A DNA stretch of 64,000 bases from Geomesophilobacter sediminis (GTDB taxonomy: Bacteria; Desulfobacterota; Desulfuromonadia; Geobacterales; Geobacteraceae): NCBI RefSeq assembly GCF_016458275.1, contig NZ_JAEMHM010000010.1:213041-277040 (forward strand), given 5' to 3'. Below are positions 28,366-36,972 of this stretch, piece by piece. A program made the position numbers and the translations under genes. The notes beneath the pieces were generated by a model, which was not told where the DNA came from, made no database searches, and worked only from the letters and a program-made list of their open reading frames with translations. The first letter of the stretch is position 1. Each line of letters begins with the position of its first letter.

Positions 28366-29676
28366 TCAATCCCCCCCGGTCTGCCGGGGGGGCGGGACGA
28401 CCTGGATCTTCGTGCCGTAGCGGTCCAATTCCGGGCCGGAAAGGCTCTCGTGCCACCTCTGGTACTCCTGGTACTGCTTTTCGGCGCATTCGGGGCAGAT
28501 GCCGTGGCTGATCAGGGCGTCGGAGTGCTCGGTCAGGTAGGTCTCCAGCCGTTCCCACGCCTGCTCCTCGCTGCGCATTTTCTTGCAGAACGAGCAGATG
28601 GAGATGATCCCCTCCAGCCGTTTCACCCGGGCCAGCGCCGCCGCCAGTTCCTCGTTTTGCCGCTGCATCGCATCGGCGGAGCGTTTGGTCTCATCGTGCA
28701 GCATCGTCTCGACGCGGCTTCGGTAGATGGAGCGTGCCGATACCGCGCTGATCAGGGTAAAGGCCCCCAAAAAGAGCCCCGCGACGGCGATTTCCTTGCG
28801 CAAGGGAGCCAGGTAGTCGGCAGGGGAGACCGTGGCGAAGACGTACAACGGATACTTGGCCGTCCTGCGGAAGGTTACCGTCCGCTCCTTGTTATCGCGC
28901 GCAAAAACCGTGTGGTAGGTCGCGGTGACCGGATGGGTACCGATCATCTCCTTGGTTTTCCGGGAGATCACGTTGGAGCCGATCTGGCTGGCCGGTTCCT
29001 TCCCCTTGGGGTGCAGGGCGATCAGGCGGTTATCCAGGTCGCGGATGCCGATCGCGCCGTGCCTGCCGACTTCCAGCCGGGACAGGATCGTGTCGAAATA
29101 GCCGATCTCGAAGACCCCGAAGACGATTCCGGCAAACGCCCCTTCGCGATCGTTGATGCGCTGGGCGAGGGTGATGTTCCAGCGCCCGGTCCGTCGCCCC
29201 TGGAGGAGCGCCGACATGACGTGATGTCGCTCCGGGTGGTCGCGGAGCTGGCGGAAGTAGTCCCGGTCGGCGATGTTCAGATGCTCGCCGGGGTGGACGT
29301 CCTTTCCGTAGCGGAGGTTTCCCGCCGCATCGGCGACGATGATGCCGAAGAGCTCCGGGAACTGGGCGGCCTGCTGCTGGATATAGGGATCGAGGCTCCC
29401 GCTCCCGGTGGTTCCCCGGGTAAGCTCCCTTTCCGTTTCCCGGGCAACCGCGTTCAGGCCGATGTTGATCTTGTCGAAGATGCCATCGAGGCTGGTCTCC
29501 ATCAGCTTCGCCATGTTCTGGGTGGTGATCTCCGCGAGTCTCTCGTAATGCTGCCGGCTGTTGTGGAGTGAGTAGCCGGCGATCGTATAGACAAAGAGAT
29601 TGATCAGTATGGTCCCGACGACGAGCTTTATGGCAACGTCATCTCCCTGCAGCGGTCCACCCCTTTGTTTGGCCAC
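28366..29676 (-). CDS. Cache-domain membrane sensor with CxxCKK/CPxC tail
   Basis: 436 aa from a GTG start six bases after GGAG. TM1 is at about 17-37. The extracytoplasmic region (about 38-295) has a double-Cache pattern, with DRDYFRQLRDHP and GIRDLDNRLIALHPKG. TM2 is at about 300-318, then a coiled coil (about 325-370). The C-terminal module ISICSFCKKMRSEEQAWERL...SHGICPEC resembles the one in the PAS protein at 11618-12193. There is no kinase, cyclase or receptor signalling domain, so the Cys module itself is probably the output. Likely a stand-alone sensor. Confidence 0.82.
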   Translation of the reverse strand: MAKQRGGPLQGDDVAIKLVVGTILINLFVYTIAGYSLHNSRQHYERLAEITTQNMAKLMETSLDGIFDKINIGLNAVARETERELTRGTTGSGSLDPYIQQQAAQFPELFGIIVADAAGNLRYGKDVHPGEHLNIADRDYFRQLRDHPERHHVMSALLQGRRTGRWNITLAQRINDREGAFAGIVFGVFEIGYFDTILSRLEVGRHGAIGIRDLDNRLIALHPKGKEPASQIGSNVISRKTKEMIGTHPVTATYHTVFARDNKERTVTFRRTAKYPLYVFATVSPADYLAPLRKEIAVAGLFLGAFTLISAVSARSIYRSRVETMLHDETKRSADAMQRQNEELAAALARVKRLEGIISICSFCKKMRSEEQAWERLETYLTEHSDALISHGICPECAEKQYQEYQRWHESLSGPELDRYGTKIQVVPPPRQTGGD

Positions 29677-29893
29677 GGCGTTCTCCAGATAGCAGCAGGA
29701 TTGACTACCGGCTCTAAGAGTATAGCCTTCGCTGCATCATAAACAACGGATACTGCGCAAGTATTTGGCGCCAGGCTCTGTCGGTTGGCCGGTTTTTCTG
29801 ACTGTTTACTTTCCCCGAGACGCCGGCCTCCTCCAGCGCCTCTGTCATCCAGGCCATTTCCTATGACAGCTTTGGTGCCACGCAGACACCGGC

Positions 29894-29925
29894 TGATCGC
29901 GCCCGGAAGGGCGCTCCCACAGAGT
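29894..29925. repeat. REP-like palindromic repeat, half copy (b)
   Basis: GCGCCCGGAAGGGCGCTCCC with flanking bases; one arm of the five-copy family. It lies downstream of the redox operon terminator in a 29677-29943 spacer that holds nothing else I can support. Confidence 0.65.
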
Positions 29926-29943
29926 GCGTGGTTTCTCACCATA

Positions 29944-29981
29944 TAAAAAGGGCTTCCTCGTCGGGAAGCCCTCTTGTTGTT
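29944..29981 (-). terminator. Rho-independent terminator of the selenoprotein/CoADR operon
   Basis: GGGCTTCC and GGAAGCCC form an 8-bp stem. Read on the minus strand it ends in TTTTTATA, about 50 nt after the stop codon of the 33-aa membrane peptide gene. Its position supports that small gene being part of the operon. Confidence 0.8.
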
Positions 29982-30029
29982 TTGCCCTGAAGCGCAGATG
30001 TTCCGGCAAATACCCCCGTTTTCGGTCCC

Positions 30030-30131
30030 TTACCGCCGAAAACAGCCGTTTTTCACTCCGACCCGGCACAAAAGCGCGATCACCGCCACCGCAAACCACA
30101 CCAGGACCGTAACCGCCACCACGAATTTCAT
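30030..30131 (-). CDS. 33-aa single-pass membrane peptide
   Basis: Starts at the ATG at 30129-30131, preceded by GGAGGTGGAT, a strong ribosome site. The peptide begins MKFVVAVTVLVWFAVAVIAL, one hydrophobic helix, and ends with a short basic tail (VGVKNGCFRR) holding one of its two Cys. It lies 57 nt downstream of the CoA-disulfide reductase gene and just before the operon terminator. Standard callers skip genes this short. Inferred to be an inner-membrane small protein, possibly a partner of the upstream redox enzymes. Confidence 0.55.
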   Translation of the reverse strand: MKFVVAVTVLVWFAVAVIALLCRVGVKNGCFRR

Positions 30132-30188
30132 ATCCACCTCCACCCAGCCCGCAACGCCTCGGTTTCCCCCGGCCCGACCTGCGGTAGC

Positions 30189-31880
30189 TTACTTTTTCTC
30201 CTCCAAGGGACCGCGCAACTCGTAAGGCCAGGCCAAAATCCCCCCGTCCAGGAACTTCGCCTTCTCGTAACCGGCAGAGGAGAGGATCCGCTGGGCCTCG
30301 TAGCCGCGCAGGCTGATCTTGCAGAAGGCGATGATCTCCTTGTCGCGCGGGAGCTCCCCGAGCCGGTCGCGCAGAGCCCCCAGCGGAACGAGCTTCGCCC
30401 CCACGATCCCCACCTCGTTATGCTCGGCGGGGGAGCGGACGTCGAGGAGGATGAAGTCTTCCTCCTCCTCGAATTTCCGTTTCACCTCCTGCGGGGTTAT
30501 CCCCCGCGCCTCACCGGCGAGCTTGTTCTTGAGGATGTCGGCGGCCACGATGAGATTGTCCATGGCCGGGGCGTAGGGGGGCGCGTAGGCAAGATCCAGC
30601 TGGGCCATCTGTTCCGCGGTGGCACCGAAGCTGATCGCGACAGCGGCCGCATCCAGGCGCTTGTCGACCGCCCCTTCGCCGGCGGCCTGCACCCCCAGGA
30701 TCCTCCCGCTCCCTTTTTCGGCGACCAGCTTGAGCAGGATCGGTTTGGCTCCGGGAAAGAAATGGGCCCGGTCCGGCGCCGGCGAGAGCACCGTCTCGAC
30801 GTCAAATCCGGCCCGGCGCGCTTCGGCCTCGGTGAGGCCGGCCTTGCCGACGTTGAGGTTGAAGACCTTGACAATGGTGGTGCCGATGACACCGCCGAAG
30901 GTTGCCGCCCCGCCGGCGGCGTTGATCCCGGCCACCCGTCCCTGCTTGTTGGCGGTGCTCCCCAGCGGAAGGTATACCTTCTGACCGGTCACCAGGTGGG
31001 TCGTCTCGCAGCAGTCGCCGCAGGCAAAGACGTCGGGATCATTGGTGCAAAGCCTGGCGTCGACCGCCACCGCGCCGGTCGGTCCGATCCCGATGCCGGC
31101 CTCGCACGCGAGCGCCACGTTCGGCGTCACCCCCGGCGCCAATACCACCAGGTCGGCCGGAAGCTCGCGGGGCCCCATGACGACCCGTTCGACCCGCTGC
31201 GCGCCGGCAAACCCGGTCACCGCCGTACCGGTCCGCACCTCCACCCCCTGCTGACGGAGCTGCTTTTGCACCAGGTTCGCCACCTCTGGATCGAGCACCC
31301 CCGGCAAAAGCTGATCCCGCATCTCGACCAGGGTCACCCGCATCCCGCGTTGCCGCAGGGCTTCCGCCGTTTCCAGCCCGATCAGGCCGCCCCCCACGAT
31401 GCAGGCCGCCCCTCCCGGCACCGCCCGCTCCTTGAGGAGCTCGGCATCCTCGATCTTCTTGACGGTCAGGATTCCGGGGAGGTCGACGTTCTCCAGCCGC
31501 GGCACCAGCGGCGTGCTCCCCGTGGCGAGGATCAGCTTGTCGTAGGGGAGCTCGGAGAGCTCGCCGCTGGCAAGGTTGCGCAGCCCGAGGCGCTTGGCGC
31601 CCCGGTCGATCCGGATCACTTCGGTCCCGGTAAGGACCGCGACCCCCTTGACCTTCTGGAAAAAACCATGGTCCCGGACGACACCGGCCATGGTGCTCAT
31701 CAGCTCCTTCACCCCTCCCACCGCGTCGGAGACGAAGTAGGGGATGCCGCATGCCCCGTAGGAAATGAAACGGCCCCGGTCGATCATCGTGATCTCCGCC
31801 TGCGCGTTGAGGCGTTTTGCCTTCGAGGCCGCCTTGGCGCCCGCGGCATTGGCACCGATGACCACAATCCGCATCTTCAT
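30189..31880 (-). CDS. CoA-disulfide reductase-like flavoenzyme fused to rhodanese
   Basis: 563 aa from the ATG at 31878-31880, with AAGGAGGCGAC upstream; a start 45 nt earlier lacks a site. The N-terminal FAD-binding motif is VVIGANAAGAKAAS, and the single active Cys44 is in YGACGIPYF. The NAD(P)H-binding GGGLIGLETAEAL lies mid-chain. The dimerisation domain is followed by a C-terminal rhodanese domain (about 465-555) with catalytic Cys in AFCKISLRGY. Enzymes of this build reduce CoA-disulfide, CoA-persulfide or polysulfide with NAD(P)H. It is third in the operon headed by the selenoprotein. Confidence 0.9.
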   Translation of the reverse strand: MKMRIVVIGANAAGAKAASKAKRLNAQAEITMIDRGRFISYGACGIPYFVSDAVGGVKELMSTMAGVVRDHGFFQKVKGVAVLTGTEVIRIDRGAKRLGLRNLASGELSELPYDKLILATGSTPLVPRLENVDLPGILTVKKIEDAELLKERAVPGGAACIVGGGLIGLETAEALRQRGMRVTLVEMRDQLLPGVLDPEVANLVQKQLRQQGVEVRTGTAVTGFAGAQRVERVVMGPRELPADLVVLAPGVTPNVALACEAGIGIGPTGAVAVDARLCTNDPDVFACGDCCETTHLVTGQKVYLPLGSTANKQGRVAGINAAGGAATFGGVIGTTIVKVFNLNVGKAGLTEAEARRAGFDVETVLSPAPDRAHFFPGAKPILLKLVAEKGSGRILGVQAAGEGAVDKRLDAAAVAISFGATAEQMAQLDLAYAPPYAPAMDNLIVAADILKNKLAGEARGITPQEVKRKFEEEEDFILLDVRSPAEHNEVGIVGAKLVPLGALRDRLGELPRDKEIIAFCKISLRGYEAQRILSSAGYEKAKFLDGGILAWPYELRGPLEEKK

Positions 31881-31937
31881 GTCGCCTCCTTTTCGGTGCG
31901 GGGCGTACGCCGGCTCCGGCAACACGCCCCGCGGCTG

Positions 31938-32231
31938 TCAGTTCTTGGGATCTCCGCCTTTTTCCGGGTCGGGCGCGCCATCGGCTTGGTCCGCACCCTC
32001 CTGCCGGTGCCGCTCGCGCAGGCAGCGCGCCGCCTTTTGCGCCTGCTTCGCGTCGCTTAGGTAGAGAAAGGGAGGGATGTCGTCGCGGCCGAACTTCTTG
32101 TAAATCCGGTACCTGCTGCAAGATTGAAAGTCGCCGTGGCAGAGCCGGTTCTTGATGAACTCGGCCGATTTGGGCAAATCCTTCATGTGATCGTCGAAAA
32201 ACTGGCAACATTCGAGCAGTTCGCAGTCCAT
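31938..32231 (-). CDS. Cys-rich small protein of unknown function
   Basis: 97 aa, with ATG after GGAGGGCTC. Begins MDCELLECCQFFDDHMKDLP, with Cys at 3, 8 and 9, then C-x6-C (CHGDFQSC) at about 31-38 and one more Cys near 70. The end is charged and disordered. The Cys pattern suggests metal or Fe-S binding, or a redox role. It lies 14 nt after the selenoprotein and 57 nt before the CoA-disulfide reductase, so the three are almost certainly co-transcribed. I do not recognise the family. Confidence 0.72.
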   Translation of the reverse strand: MDCELLECCQFFDDHMKDLPKSAEFIKNRLCHGDFQSCSRYRIYKKFGRDDIPPFLYLSDAKQAQKAARCLRERHRQEGADQADGAPDPEKGGDPKN

Positions 32232-32245
32232 GAGCCCTCCGTGCC

Positions 32246-32752
32246 TTAGCCGACGATCTCGCGCAGAGTCGCCTGGATCTGGGCCGCGCTGACCGAGGTC
32301 CCAAAGCAGCCGGCACCGGCGTAGGGATCGTAGTCGGCGATCTCCGCGATGAGCCGCTCCACCAGGTCGGTTTGCGCGGCATGGCGCTGCGGATCGTCGG
32401 CAACGGCGAGGATGTCCGCCAAAAGCCAGGATGGGAATTCACCGGTAAGGCTCTGCTCCAGGGCGGCGTCCCTCAGTCTGCTAAAGACTCCATCGCGCCC
32501 CTCTCGTTTTACGTCCGGGCCGAAGAGCCGTTCCCGGATCACGGGGAGGATGTCGTCCGGGGTTGGGAGACGTCGCCTTTCGAGCCGCGAGAAGATCAGC
32601 TCGTGGTCGACAAAGACGGCGAATTCCCCGAGCGGGGCCTCCTTGTCGAATTCGACCACCACGTCCCAACCGGTCTGCTGGATCGAGCGGGCCAGACCGG
32701 CCGCAATCGACACCATGCTTCAGGTGGGGCAATAGACGATGCGTGCTTTCAT
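32246..32752 (-). CDS. SelW-like selenoprotein with in-frame UGA (Sec11)
   Basis: 168 aa if UGA at 32720-32722 is read as selenocysteine. From the ATG at 32750-32752 (after AAAGGAA) the chain is MKARIVYCPTUSMVSIAAGL, a C-x-x-U redox motif in the position typical of SelT/SelW/SelH proteins, then WDVVVEFDKEAPLGEFAVFVDHE, the family's core strand. Conventional calling starts at the ATG at 32716 and loses the active site. A GGUCU-loop hairpin follows 21 nt after the UGA. Residues about 75-168 form an extension not present in the roughly 90-aa SelW family, of unknown role. First gene of the redox operon. Confidence 0.85.
32687..32704 (-). promoter_or_regulatory. Putative bacterial SECIS element
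   Basis: On the minus strand GCGGCC, loop GGUCU, GGCCCGC forms a six-pair stem with one bulged C. The loop begins 21 nt after the in-frame UGA, and GGUCU matches the apical loop of the E. coli fdhF SECIS that binds SelB. It lies within coding sequence, as bacterial SECIS elements do. Confidence 0.72.
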
Positions 32753-32818
32753 GGAATTTCCTTTCTGAGCTTGAAAATGCGCCGGCGGGAACCTCATTAG
32801 GCCGCAAGGGCAGGGACC

Positions 32819-32847
32819 AGCATAACATTCAAAAATATGAATGTCAA
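32819..32847 (-). promoter_or_regulatory. Promoter with palindromic operator of the selenoprotein operon
   Basis: On the minus strand TTGACA (-35, 32842-32847) and TATGCT (-10, 32819-32824) are separated by exactly 17 nt. The palindrome ACATTCA-N6-TGAATGT (32825-32844) fills the spacer and the end of the -35, the position of a repressor operator. Its core ATTC-N8-GAAT has the form I recall for the persulfide-sensing ArsR-family repressor SqrR. The predicted transcript leader is about 60 nt. No ArsR-type gene is in the window. Confidence 0.7.
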
Positions 32848-32852
32848 AATAT

Positions 32853-33147
32853 AGTAGCCGCGCCGGCGGCCGGGGCGGGGAACCGGCGCCAAATCCGGCC
32901 GTATACCTAGACGGGTCACATTATAAAAACCTGATATTTCTATTGTGCTCCCGGTATCGGTTGTGCTAATAGTGCCGGTTACGCCGCACCCAGTTTTCCC
33001 CACAAGACGGGCGGCTCAGGACCATTCCCGGCGCACCTGCCCCGGGCATGAAGTCGAAAGCAGTCCCAACCTCCCGGAGCGGCGGTACGAGCTCCGCGGC
33101 AGCAAACGCGCTTTCTGGTTTTACGATCGAGACTTCCGGAGGGTGAC
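32853..33147. other. Divergent intergenic region, selenoprotein operon / hybrid kinase
   Basis: Beyond the operator, positions 32950-32990 hold two TTGTGCT direct repeats 17 nt apart (near 32942 and 32958) on the kinase side; their meaning is unclear. Nothing else is supported. Confidence 0.35.
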
Positions 33148-35127
33148 ATGACGGCAACTGTCGCAAACGATTCATCCCTTTCCCTTTTGGTCGTCGAAGA
33201 CGACGACGGAGAGCGCTCCCTCCTCGCCGACGCGCTCGCCCTCAGATTCCCGGAGCTCACCATTCTCCAGGCCGCCGACGGCAACGCCGGGTGGCAGCTT
33301 TGTCGCGAGCATGCCCCGGAGATCGTCCTTGCCGACATCTGCATGCCGGTTCTGGACGGCATCAGCATGTCCCGCCGGATCCTGGCCGAATTCCCCAACA
33401 CCCATATCGCCATCATCTCCGGTAACAGCGACACCACCCACCTTTTGGAGGCGATCCGGCTGGGTATCCGCCAGTACCTGCTCAAGCCGCTCAACTACGA
33501 CTCCGTTTTCCAGGGAATCGCGGAATGGCTGGAGCGGCTGCACCTGGAGCGCCAGGTAACCCGGCAAAACGAGCAGATCCGGAAGCTTTGGCGGGGGATC
33601 GAGCAGAGCCCCGCGGTCATCCTCACCACCGATGTGGCCGGCAACGTCGAATGCGTCAACCGGCGCTTTGCCGAGCTTACCGGCCGGTCGGAGACGGAGG
33701 TCCTGGGGAGGCATCTGGAAGCCCTTTTCGACTCCCTCCCCGAGGGGCTGGCACGGCTGGTGGAAATGACCGGGCCCCGACCGGCGCAACCGGCCGAGCA
33801 CGCGGTCGCCGCCTTTTACGAGTGCGCGGTGCGCCGCCGGCAGGGGGAGTCGATCCCCTGCCTGGTGAGCGCCGCCCCGGCCTTCGATCCCGACGGCTCC
33901 TTCCGGGGGACGAGCGTTGTCTTCACCGACATCAGCAGCCGCAAGAAGCTTTTGGACGAGACGGTCCGGGCCCAGAAGCTCGAGTCGCTGAGCGTCCTGG
34001 CCGGCGGAATCGCCCACGATTTCAACAACGTCCTCACCGGCATCCTGGGGAACATATCCTGCGCCCAGGCCCTGGCGCCCCCCCACCATCCGATCCGCAG
34101 CCCCCTCTTCGACGCCGAAGAGGCTTCCCAGCGCGCCGCACAGCTGGCCCGCCAGCTGCTCGCCTTCGCCCGAGGCGGCAAACCGGTGAAGAAGCGGGTG
34201 CTGCTGCGCAACCTCCTGGAGGAGTCGGTGACTTCCGCCCTGAGCGGCTCGGGAATCGGCGCCGTCGTCAAGGCGGGCGACAACATCGGCCTGGAGGTGG
34301 ACGACCGGCTGGTGCAGCAGGCCTTTGCCAACATCCTCACCAATGCCGCCCAGGCGATGCCGGCGGGAGGGACCGTCACCGTCGAGGCGACCGGGGTCCA
34401 CCTCGGTGCGGACAACCTGATCGGAGTCTCCCCCGGCCACTACGTCCGGATCACCTTCAGCGACGCGGGGTGCGGCATCCCGCAGGAGGTGCTGGACAAG
34501 ATCTTCGACCCGTATTTCAGCACCAAGCCGGGTTGTCCCGGGCTCGGTCTCTCCTCGGCCTACTCCATCGTGGTCAACCATGGCGGGCACATCGGCGCCC
34601 GCTCCTGGGTGGGGAAGGGGACCGCCGTCGTCTGCCATCTTCCGGCCGGCGCCTCGGGACCGGTGCCCCAGCCGGCCCCCGCACCCCGCCCGCTTCCCGC
34701 CGCGCCGACCGGCGCACCGGTTTTGATCATGGACGACGAGAAGATCGTGCGGAAGGTGGCCGGAAAAATGCTGGAATCGCTGGGGTACCAGGTCACCACC
34801 TGTACCTGCGGGGAGCAGGCGGTCGAGCTGTACCGGGAGGCGAAGCTCGCCGGGGCACCGTTTTTGACCGTGCTGATGGATCTCACCATACCGGGTGGCA
34901 TGGGAGGCAAGGAAGCGGCGCGGGAAATCCTCGCCCTCGATCCGCAGGCGCGCCTGGTGGTTTCCAGTGGTTACTTCGACGACCCGGTGATGTCGGATTT
35001 CAAGGAGTACGGCTTTTGGGCGGTGATGCCCAAGCCCTACAAGCTCTCCGACGTCGAGGACCTCATGGAGCGCCTCGCCGAGCCGGACGGGGTCTCGGCC
35101 GGCTCGGGGCTGGAGGCGTGTGCATGA
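33148..35127 (+). CDS. Hybrid sensor kinase, REC-PAS-HisKA-HATPase-REC
   Basis: 659 aa, no transmembrane segment. N-terminal receiver (about 10-125) with acidic pocket VVEDDDGE and phosphoacceptor in VLADICMPVLDG. PAS at about 148-268, ending in FTDISSRKKLL. Phosphoacceptor helix with AGGIAHDFNNVLTGI; HATPase with FDPYFSTK and CPGLGLSSAYSI. C-terminal receiver (about 525-640) with VLIMDDEK and VLMDLTIPGGMGG. It overlaps the next kinase gene by 4 nt (ATGA). Two receivers sandwiching a kinase fit a cytoplasmic phosphorelay hub. Confidence 0.92.
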   Translation: MTATVANDSSLSLLVVEDDDGERSLLADALALRFPELTILQAADGNAGWQLCREHAPEIVLADICMPVLDGISMSRRILAEFPNTHIAIISGNSDTTHLLEAIRLGIRQYLLKPLNYDSVFQGIAEWLERLHLERQVTRQNEQIRKLWRGIEQSPAVILTTDVAGNVECVNRRFAELTGRSETEVLGRHLEALFDSLPEGLARLVEMTGPRPAQPAEHAVAAFYECAVRRRQGESIPCLVSAAPAFDPDGSFRGTSVVFTDISSRKKLLDETVRAQKLESLSVLAGGIAHDFNNVLTGILGNISCAQALAPPHHPIRSPLFDAEEASQRAAQLARQLLAFARGGKPVKKRVLLRNLLEESVTSALSGSGIGAVVKAGDNIGLEVDDRLVQQAFANILTNAAQAMPAGGTVTVEATGVHLGADNLIGVSPGHYVRITFSDAGCGIPQEVLDKIFDPYFSTKPGCPGLGLSSAYSIVVNHGGHIGARSWVGKGTAVVCHLPAGASGPVPQPAPAPRPLPAAPTGAPVLIMDDEKIVRKVAGKMLESLGYQVTTCTCGEQAVELYREAKLAGAPFLTVLMDLTIPGGMGGKEAAREILALDPQARLVVSSGYFDDPVMSDFKEYGFWAVMPKPYKLSDVEDLMERLAEPDGVSAGSGLEACA

Positions 35128-36911
35128 GCCCAGGTCCCGGCGCCCCCGCCGTGCCCGCGCCGGAGGAGGATGACCCCCGGTTAGCGGAGGCGTTGCGGGA
35201 AAACCAGGCGGCGCTGCAGGGGTTCTTCGACAGCTCGCCTTTCATGATGGGGATCGCCGAACTGGAGGGGGACCGTCCGGTGGTCGTCTCGGCGAACCGG
35301 GCGGTTGCCGAATTCATCGCCACCCGCCCCGAGCTTTTGACCGGGCTCACCTGCACCGAGCTGGGCAACCCCGCCGAACTGCAGCGGATCTGGGTGGAGG
35401 CCTACCGGCGCTGCCTGCGCGAGGGGGCACCGGTCCACGTCGAATACCAACTCTTGCGCCCCCAGGGTATGGCATGGTTCCGGGGCACCGCCTCCCACAT
35501 CGGGACCGGCCCCCAGGGGACCCCGCGCTTCAGCTTCTTGATCGAGAACATCACCGAACGCAAACGGGACGAGGAAAAGATCCGGCGCCAGAACAGGGTC
35601 CTGGAGGGGTTCGGGCGGATCTTCAGCGCGGCCCTCAGTTGCGATACCGAGGAGGAGCTGGGGCAGGTCTGCCTGACGGTGGCGGAGGAGGTGACCGAAA
35701 GCGGGTTCGGGTTCATCGGCGGGCTCGGCCCCGAAGGCATGCTCCACACCATCGGGATCAGCACCCCGGGCTGGGACGCCGCGGCGCACCCCGCAGCGGA
35801 AAGCTCGGATCCGGGCGCAGCCGCCGTGCCGGGGCTCTGCGGCAGCGTCCTTCGCGACGGCACCCCCCGCTTCACCAACAGCCGCACCGCCCCGGAAGTC
35901 AGCGGGATTCCCCAGGATCACCCGCCGCTCGCCTCCTTTCTCGGGGTTCCCCTGCTCTGCGAAGGAAAGCAGATCGGGATCATCGCGGTCGGCGACCGGG
36001 AAGGGGGATACAACGAGGAGGTTGCGGCGTCGCTCACCCAGCTTTCCACCGCCGTGGTCCAGGCCTTCCAGCGCAAGCGGTCCGCCGATGAGCTGCGCCA
36101 GACCCGGGACGAGCTGGAGGCGCGGGTGGTGGAGCGGACCGCCGACCTCGCCCTCACCCTGGCCCAGCTGGAGGCGGAATTCACCGAGCGGATGGCGACC
36201 CTGGAGGAGCTGCACGAGAAGGACCAGCTGCTCCTGCAGCAGAGCCGGCTGGCGGCCATGGGGGAGATGATCAACAATATCGCCCACCAGTGGCGCCAGC
36301 CGCTCAATGCTCTCGGGATGCGGCTGCAGAACCTGCTCCTCTTCTACGACGCGGGGCGCTTCGACCGCGACTTCGTGCAGCGGACCCGCGACGAGGGGAT
36401 GAAACTCGTGCACCACATGTCGCAAACCATCGAGGATTTCCGCAACTTCTTCCGACCCAACAAGGAGATGTGCCTGTTCCGGGTCCGGGAAGCGCTGGAG
36501 AAGACCATATCGCTCACCGGCGACGGATTTTTCAGCAGGAACGTGACGCTACGGTCCTCGATCCGGGGAGAGCCACAGGTGTACGGCTACTTCAACGAGT
36601 TCTGCCAGGTGCTCCTCAACATCCTGCAGAATTCCCGCGACGCTTTCCGGGAGCGGGGGATCGAAACCGGAGCGGTCAGCATCGTCGCCGCCGAGCAAAA
36701 CGGCCGGAGCGTGATCACCATTGCCGACACGGCAGGTGGGATTCCCGAGGAGCACCTGCCCCGGGTCTTCGAACCGTACTTCAGCACCAAGGGGGTGCAG
36801 GGGACCGGGGTCGGCCTCTACATGTCGAAGAACATCATCGAGACCAGCATGGGGGGGAGGATCTCCGCGGCGAACACCGCAGACGGGGCGATCTTCACCA
36901 TCGAGCTGTAG
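35124..36911 (+). CDS. PAS-GAF histidine kinase
   Basis: 595 aa from the ATG overlapping the previous stop; the reading frame stays open far upstream but that part is a shadow of the hybrid kinase. PAS at about 20-150 (ends ENITERKRDEE), GAF at about 170-325 (with the paired motifs LASFLGVPLLCEGKQIGII and GDREGGYN), coiled coil about 330-380, then GEMINNIAHQWRQPLNALGM as the phosphoacceptor helix, and an HATPase ending GTGVGLYMSKNII. The last four modules resemble the kinase at 43-3558. Co-expressed with the hybrid kinase, which may receive phosphate from it. Confidence 0.9.
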   Translation: MSPGPGAPAVPAPEEDDPRLAEALRENQAALQGFFDSSPFMMGIAELEGDRPVVVSANRAVAEFIATRPELLTGLTCTELGNPAELQRIWVEAYRRCLREGAPVHVEYQLLRPQGMAWFRGTASHIGTGPQGTPRFSFLIENITERKRDEEKIRRQNRVLEGFGRIFSAALSCDTEEELGQVCLTVAEEVTESGFGFIGGLGPEGMLHTIGISTPGWDAAAHPAAESSDPGAAAVPGLCGSVLRDGTPRFTNSRTAPEVSGIPQDHPPLASFLGVPLLCEGKQIGIIAVGDREGGYNEEVAASLTQLSTAVVQAFQRKRSADELRQTRDELEARVVERTADLALTLAQLEAEFTERMATLEELHEKDQLLLQQSRLAAMGEMINNIAHQWRQPLNALGMRLQNLLLFYDAGRFDRDFVQRTRDEGMKLVHHMSQTIEDFRNFFRPNKEMCLFRVREALEKTISLTGDGFFSRNVTLRSSIRGEPQVYGYFNEFCQVLLNILQNSRDAFRERGIETGAVSIVAAEQNGRSVITIADTAGGIPEEHLPRVFEPYFSTKGVQGTGVGLYMSKNIIETSMGGRISAANTADGAIFTIEL

Positions 36912-36972
36912 GGCCGGAGGGCAGGGGGGAGCGTTGCGGGGTGGTCCCGATGGGATGCCCGACCATCAGACC

